A stretch of 64,000 nucleotides of DNA from Calvatia gigantea (lineage: Eukaryota > Basidiomycota > Agaricomycetes > Agaricales > Lycoperdaceae): assembly GCA_025093985.1 (NCBI GenBank), contig JACAAK010000002.1, forward strand, positions 2,666,001-2,730,000. The letters run 5' to 3'. The position numbers and the translations under genes are program-made. The notes below the pieces were generated by a model, which saw nothing but the letters and a program-made list of their open reading frames with translations, had not been told where the DNA came from and did no database searches. Of this stretch, positions 59,889 through 64,000 are shown piece after piece (position 1 is the stretch's first letter; each line of letters begins with the position of its first letter).

Positions 59889-60084
59889 TGGTGTTGGTGA
59901 AACAAATTAGAATATGTTGACAGCCAAAGTTCAAACTGATACACTCACCATAGCGTCGGTTTTCAGATTGTCCCAGTTACGTAAATAGAAATCACTCACC
60001 ACGTGATCGTCAAAGATCACGAGGGCATTAATTTGTTGAATGCGCCAAAGGTCGCGATTCAGTCGATACACCAACACCTTGAAC
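59889..60084. promoter_or_regulatory. Bidirectional promoter between MOG1 and NDC80, 196 bp
   Basis: The two ATGs lie 196 bp apart on opposite strands. A CCACGTGATCG motif (CACGTG core) is near 59999-60009. No TATA box is seen. Compact shared promoters of this kind often give co-expression; both products act around the nucleus and mitosis. Confidence 0.55.
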
Positions 60085-62416
60085 ATGGATTCCAGGCGAC
60101 GTTCGGTAATGCAACCAGCGGGGGATCCATATGGAAACCGTTCAAACATTCCTGTTCCGTCCACGGTCAAGAAACCTTCCGCCAACCCCCGGATGTCGCT
60201 TGCGGGCGCTGCTCTCCGTGCCCCTAATGCTTCGTTATCACTCAATGCCCCTGGATCGGTTTCAAGGCCTTCCATGATGCGCTCGCAGAATAATCCATTA
60301 CTTGCAAGTGTGTCCAAATCAAATCACGGACGAACGCCTTTACACAAGTGCGCCACAACTTTCACATCAAGTCTGTATGCCAATGCGCACTGACAAACTG
60401 GGTGGTTGAACAGTAGCACTCGCAGACCTTCACTATGGGGCGGGGGTGCCCAAATGCTACCCCCAACCTCCCAGTCATTCAAAGATACCCGACCCCTCCG
60501 CGACCGACAATATCAAAGTAAAATGAGGCAGGACATCTTTGTGTTCTTGCAAAGTGCGGGCTTCGATATCGCACCCTCGACATTGAGCAACATTCAAGGC
60601 AAAGAATATCGCACCATTTTTGAGTTCCTTGTTAAGGACCTCGATCCGGCATACCCGTTTTCGGGTGGGAAGTTCGAAGACGAGTTTGCGCCGGCGTTGA
60701 AGGCTCTACGATACCCTTATGCGCACAATTTGGACAATAAATGGTTGGCGGCGCCAGCGAGTATGCACTCATGGCCGCCGCTGTTGGGTGTTTTGCACTG
60801 GTTGGTCGAATTGTGTAAGGCAAGTCACTGAAAGGCGGAATGAAATGAATGCGTTCTCATCAATTTCAGCTTCGGGATGAATATTTCTCCAGTGGAGATC
60901 CTACACTTCAAGATGCATCGCGTATACCCGACGAGTTCGATGATCCCATGGACCATTGTGCTCTTGCTTTCCAGTATTACGGACACGCTTATGAAATGTG
61001 GCTCGACCAGTTTGACGAGTTTATCGAGGCGAAGGAGGAGTTGGAGTCCCGTTATGGTGGGTTATTATCTTGGACAGGAAGGACAGGCAGCTGACGTGCA
61101 TCAGCAAGGAAGAACGAGAAAATTGAAAACGACTTACAGGAGGAGCGGAAGAAGCTTGAAGCTTCCAAGGCGGAGCTGAAGAAGCTGCAATCTTCGGAGG
61201 TAAATGTGGGCTTCTGCAGGAACAATTCACACAGTCTCACAAATTACACAATTTCATCATTGTTTAGCGACCGATCGTGGACCTGGAACGAGCGAATGCT
61301 ACCCTTGTCCGGGATCGCGATAAGTTCCTAGCTATCCTATCGCGATATGAATCACGAAAGGAGAAGTTTAAAGAGTCCATTGCGTACGAGAAAGCCCAAC
61401 TCGTCACACTAGGTTTTCCAAGCACGCCTAATAATGATTTGCCCTTTGTTAATGAACCATTCAGGAACAAAACTCGAAAGCTTGAAAAACTCTCTTCAAC
61501 ACCTGACAAATATAGTTCGGGAACAAAATCTATCCCCTGAAGAGGTGACCAAAATGAATAACGACCACGAGCAGTTGTCAAAGACCCTCGCCGAACTCCG
61601 CCAACGAATAAATGACACACACCGACATGTCATGAGCCTTGAAGTCAGCGTGTCAAAGCAAACCGAAAATACGGAGGAGGCGCTCGAGAAGTACGCCAAC
61701 TTGTTGGTGTCACTGGAGCTATCTCCAACACTTCCGCCACCCCGACAGAATGTTGATCTAGCCTTGGAGCTCAATCCCGCGGCACCGGCGTTACATAATC
61801 TTCTATTGGGGTCAGACATTCGGAAAGTTATCAGACCGACACTAAGTGCTATCGCGGAAGACAAGCGCTTGGAGCGTGCAGACCTGGAGAGTGAAAGAAT
61901 TAGGGTCGAAAATGAATTCGATCAAGTTATCCAAGAATGCGAGAATCTAGAACAGGATGTAATGGAGGTAGAGAAGAAAGCCCATGGCGTAAGCCTACAA
62001 GCGGAAGAGATACGTATTGTAAGTTTGCTCCTTCTGATGAGCCCCTGTTCTGGTTTTCTGACTCTCATTTACTCCAGGCCGCTCAGCACGATGGGTTTTC
62101 GGCGGCTACAGATATTGAGAGCCTGGAACGTAACATCACCCAGGCAAAAGCAGCGGCAATTGCGAACGCGACAGGAGTTAAATCGCGGCTGCAAAGCCTG
62201 GAATTCAGGTATGATATTTATATTTGTTGGTTGCGACTTCATCGCATGATCGTTGGCGACTTTTTTGACAGCTACCGGGAACAAATTGACAAGGTCTCAC
62301 GACTGAAAGAGGAAACCGTCCGTGCGATCATTAAGAACAGCCATGAAATTGCTATGTTCAAAGAAGAGGTATCCCGACACCTAACAGACCTCCGCGAGTT
62401 CGCAGAAGCGGAATGA
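60085..62416 (+). CDS. NDC80: Kinetochore protein NDC80
   Basis: The outer-kinetochore subunit that binds microtubules with Nuf2. Exons: 60085-60374, 60414-60819, 60870-61056, 61105-61199, 61268-61412, 61465-62018, 62078-62208, 62272-62416 (650 aa, phases exact). The N-terminal tail is basic and Ser-rich (MDSRRRSVMQPAGDPYGNRS), the usual Aurora B target. The calponin-homology domain shows DTRPLRDRQYQSKMRQDIF, IFEFLVKDLDPAYPFSGG, LKALRYPYAHNLDNKWLAAP and SWPPLLGVLHWLVELCK. A coiled coil fills the rest, with the conserved IVREQNLSPEEVTKMN patch. The intron 60820-60869 has a GC donor (GCAAGT) at LCK/LRD. Yeast Ndc80 is 691 aa. Confidence 0.96.
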
Positions 62417-63595
62417 ACCGACCGTCGTACATCATTAAACTGTTAATAGGCTGTTTTTTTACTCGTCCTCTACCAGCTGGTCTCTGAATACCCTTCAGGA
62501 TGTGGGAATGTATTTATGGGCTAATTTCTGATACTTGCGTATCTGTTTCACCAAAGTTTCCAGCTAATACCGCTTTCAACCTTGGGTAAAGTAATTAATT
62601 CTCGACAGATATTCTGGGCTAAAAATAGCCCGGGTCATCACGCCTACCCTCCTAACGACGTTACACATTGCCAATAGGTTCCAAACGGATGCCATCCATT
62701 TTCTGAAGAGTTTCTCCCATGCTTTTTACCGATGTCGGCCTTGTTGAATAACCAAGTCGGCGTGTATATTGAGAATTTATGGTTGATTCGTTCGACTGCG
62801 GATATGACCGCAAGTTATCACTGGACATACCCCTTGCTGTGTGCCCCTCAATCTGATCATTTGTGTAGGATGGTATGCTGCTTTTGGAAACCCACGGGAC
62901 GGCAATGACCTGGACAGCGCGCGCTCGTACATTATCTGTGACCCATTACTCTACCTCCCCAAAACGAGGTGATGTAGTCATCGATTTGGCTCAACCCGAC
63001 AACTCGCAATCTTGGATCTGATTATTGAGGTTTCACTCTGGCGGGGTGAATACTCCCCATAGTGTGTTCCATAAGCTTCGCAATGTAATCCCCCCGACGT
63101 TTAACCCACCATAAACGGACCTGCCGAAATTTAAGGGCAGAGGAGCACCGCCCATTACAGTTAAAATAGCACTCCCGCCCTCTCGGAGGTTCGTTCCCAG
63201 CGCTTTTTCAAGCACTCGTCTCGTATTGATGGCCGTAAGGTGATCCTCAGTTCTCCTTTAATCCTCGCCGTCACGCATGCTAACCGAACAATGCAGTGCC
63301 AAATCCATCCTGTCAAGATCTGACTCGTGGAAATCAGTTCTCCACAAGACCCGATCTATCAGTTTCATGCGCCTGTGAGCTAGCCCGGATGCTACTGCGT
63401 AAATGTACCTGAGAATTTAACTCCTTTGACCTACTGAGCGGACGGATGTCTCTCAAGCTAGTGAAAACGAACAGCGTCTATACTCTCATGGCTGGTATTT
63501 AAAGAAGGTAGTATTCCAGTGTACCCCTTCCTTCAACCTTCTGGCGTAGCCTCTGCTCTGTCCCTATCGTCCGATAAGCATCAACTATCTTTGCG
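62417..63595. other. Intergenic, 1.2 kb
   Basis: No gene is supported. A TATA-like TATTTAAA lies at 63497-63504, about 95 bp upstream of the next ATG, on the plus strand. Confidence 0.4.
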
Positions 63596-64000
63596 ATGTC
63601 TGGCGGGGTCCACACTCTTAACCTAAAGCAGATCGACCCAGAGACTGGAAACCGCGAACCTTGGTCATTGCAGACTGCATCCGAGGATGTCAAGGACTCA
63701 CTGCCATACACACCCTCTACGCAGACCCTGCTCAACAGCAAACCAAGCTCGGTGTTCCCTCCTCAGACTCCTGGTGGCAAGGAGAAACTGCCTGAGGAGC
63801 CTCCCAAGCCCAAACCAGTGGCGAAACCTGCCAAGAAAGTTTCAAAATGGATTCGCTGGCAGCTGTGGTTTAACACCTATAGGTATGATCTCCCAAACGA
63901 ATGATACCGACACAAAGAATTAACGGGCTTTCCTAGAAAACTATTCACCTTTACGTTCGTGTTTAACATGATCGGTCTCGTCCTCGCAGCATCTGGCCAT
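63596..64000 (+). CDS. TmpA-like integral membrane protein, 5' part (cut by the window end)
   Basis: The first exon (63596-63882) encodes a cytosolic Pro-rich leader (MSGGVHTLNLKQIDPETGNR, EEPPKPKPVAKPAKK) ending KVSKWIRWQLWFNTYR. After a 54-bp intron (63883-63936) the second exon begins the first membrane helix (KLFTFVFTFNMIGLVLAASG) and runs off the window. The WIRWQLWFNTYR-K-hydrophobic pattern is what I recall from fungal TmpA-type, ferric-reductase-related membrane proteins that influence development, but too little is present to be sure. A TATA-like box lies about 95 bp upstream. Confidence 0.55.

Noticed and set aside
59931..60317. 128-aa minus-strand frame opposite the NDC80 first exon
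   Set aside because: It is antisense to a well-supported coding exon and to the MOG1-NDC80 promoter.

Overview
The window is nuclear DNA from a filamentous fungus, most likely an agaricomycete-type basidiomycete. The genes are dense, lie on both strands, and are cut by many introns of about 45-70 bp. Gene content fits that group: a GDS1 winged-helix/KilA-N regulator, a PUF protein with RRMs, multi-intron linker histones and a bestrophin-like channel. I see no operons, phage, CRISPR or bacterial features. All exon models were read by eye from splice signals, reading phase and remembered family sequence; none is confirmed by transcripts.

Layout: 3' part of a frame-broken MFS transporter (1-1292, +); tRNase Z (2363-4523, -) divergent from a Ser-rich protein of unknown function (4643-6579, +); small conserved MGSSASK protein (7124-7925, -); RRM-PUF RNA-binding protein (8629-12883, -); a gene-poor stretch with short direct repeats (12.9-15.5 kb); GDS1/KilA-N regulator (15510-19182, -); linker histone H1 copy A (20005-21180, -); membrane-anchored AMP-binding-like protein that lacks the catalytic motifs (21798-23974, -); linker histone H1 copy B (24476-25705, +); TEL2 (25961-29337, +); aldo-keto reductase pseudogene (29565-31122, -); ZCCHC9-like zinc-knuckle protein (31505-32700, -); complex I 24 kDa subunit (33168-34187, +); bestrophin-like channel (34440-36326, -); large protein with a Red1/SYCP2-like layout (36970-41303, +); M1 aminopeptidase (41709-45716, +); mRNA cap guanine-N7 methyltransferase (47001-48886, +); GH28 pectinase (49623-51679, -); Rsp5-type C2-WW-HECT ubiquitin ligase (52449-55479, -); MIT/coiled-coil protein (57047-58823, +); MOG1 (59230-59888, -) divergent from NDC80 (60085-62416, +); start of a TmpA-like membrane protein (63596 to the window end, +).

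These are mostly independent housekeeping genes rather than one pathway. Some share a theme. Chromosome biology is represented by two linker histones, TEL2, NDC80 and the axis-protein candidate. RNA biology is represented by tRNase Z, the PUF protein, ZCCHC9 and the cap methyltransferase.

The main oddities are: six GC-AG introns, one at the same position in both H1 genes; a 4-nt microexon in the aminopeptidase; two candidate introns of 26 and 32 nt; an AMP-binding-fold protein that looks like a pseudoenzyme; a candidate meiotic axis-core protein; and about a dozen apparent single-base insertions that break otherwise conserved frames, all in the first 32.3 kb and none found in the second half.
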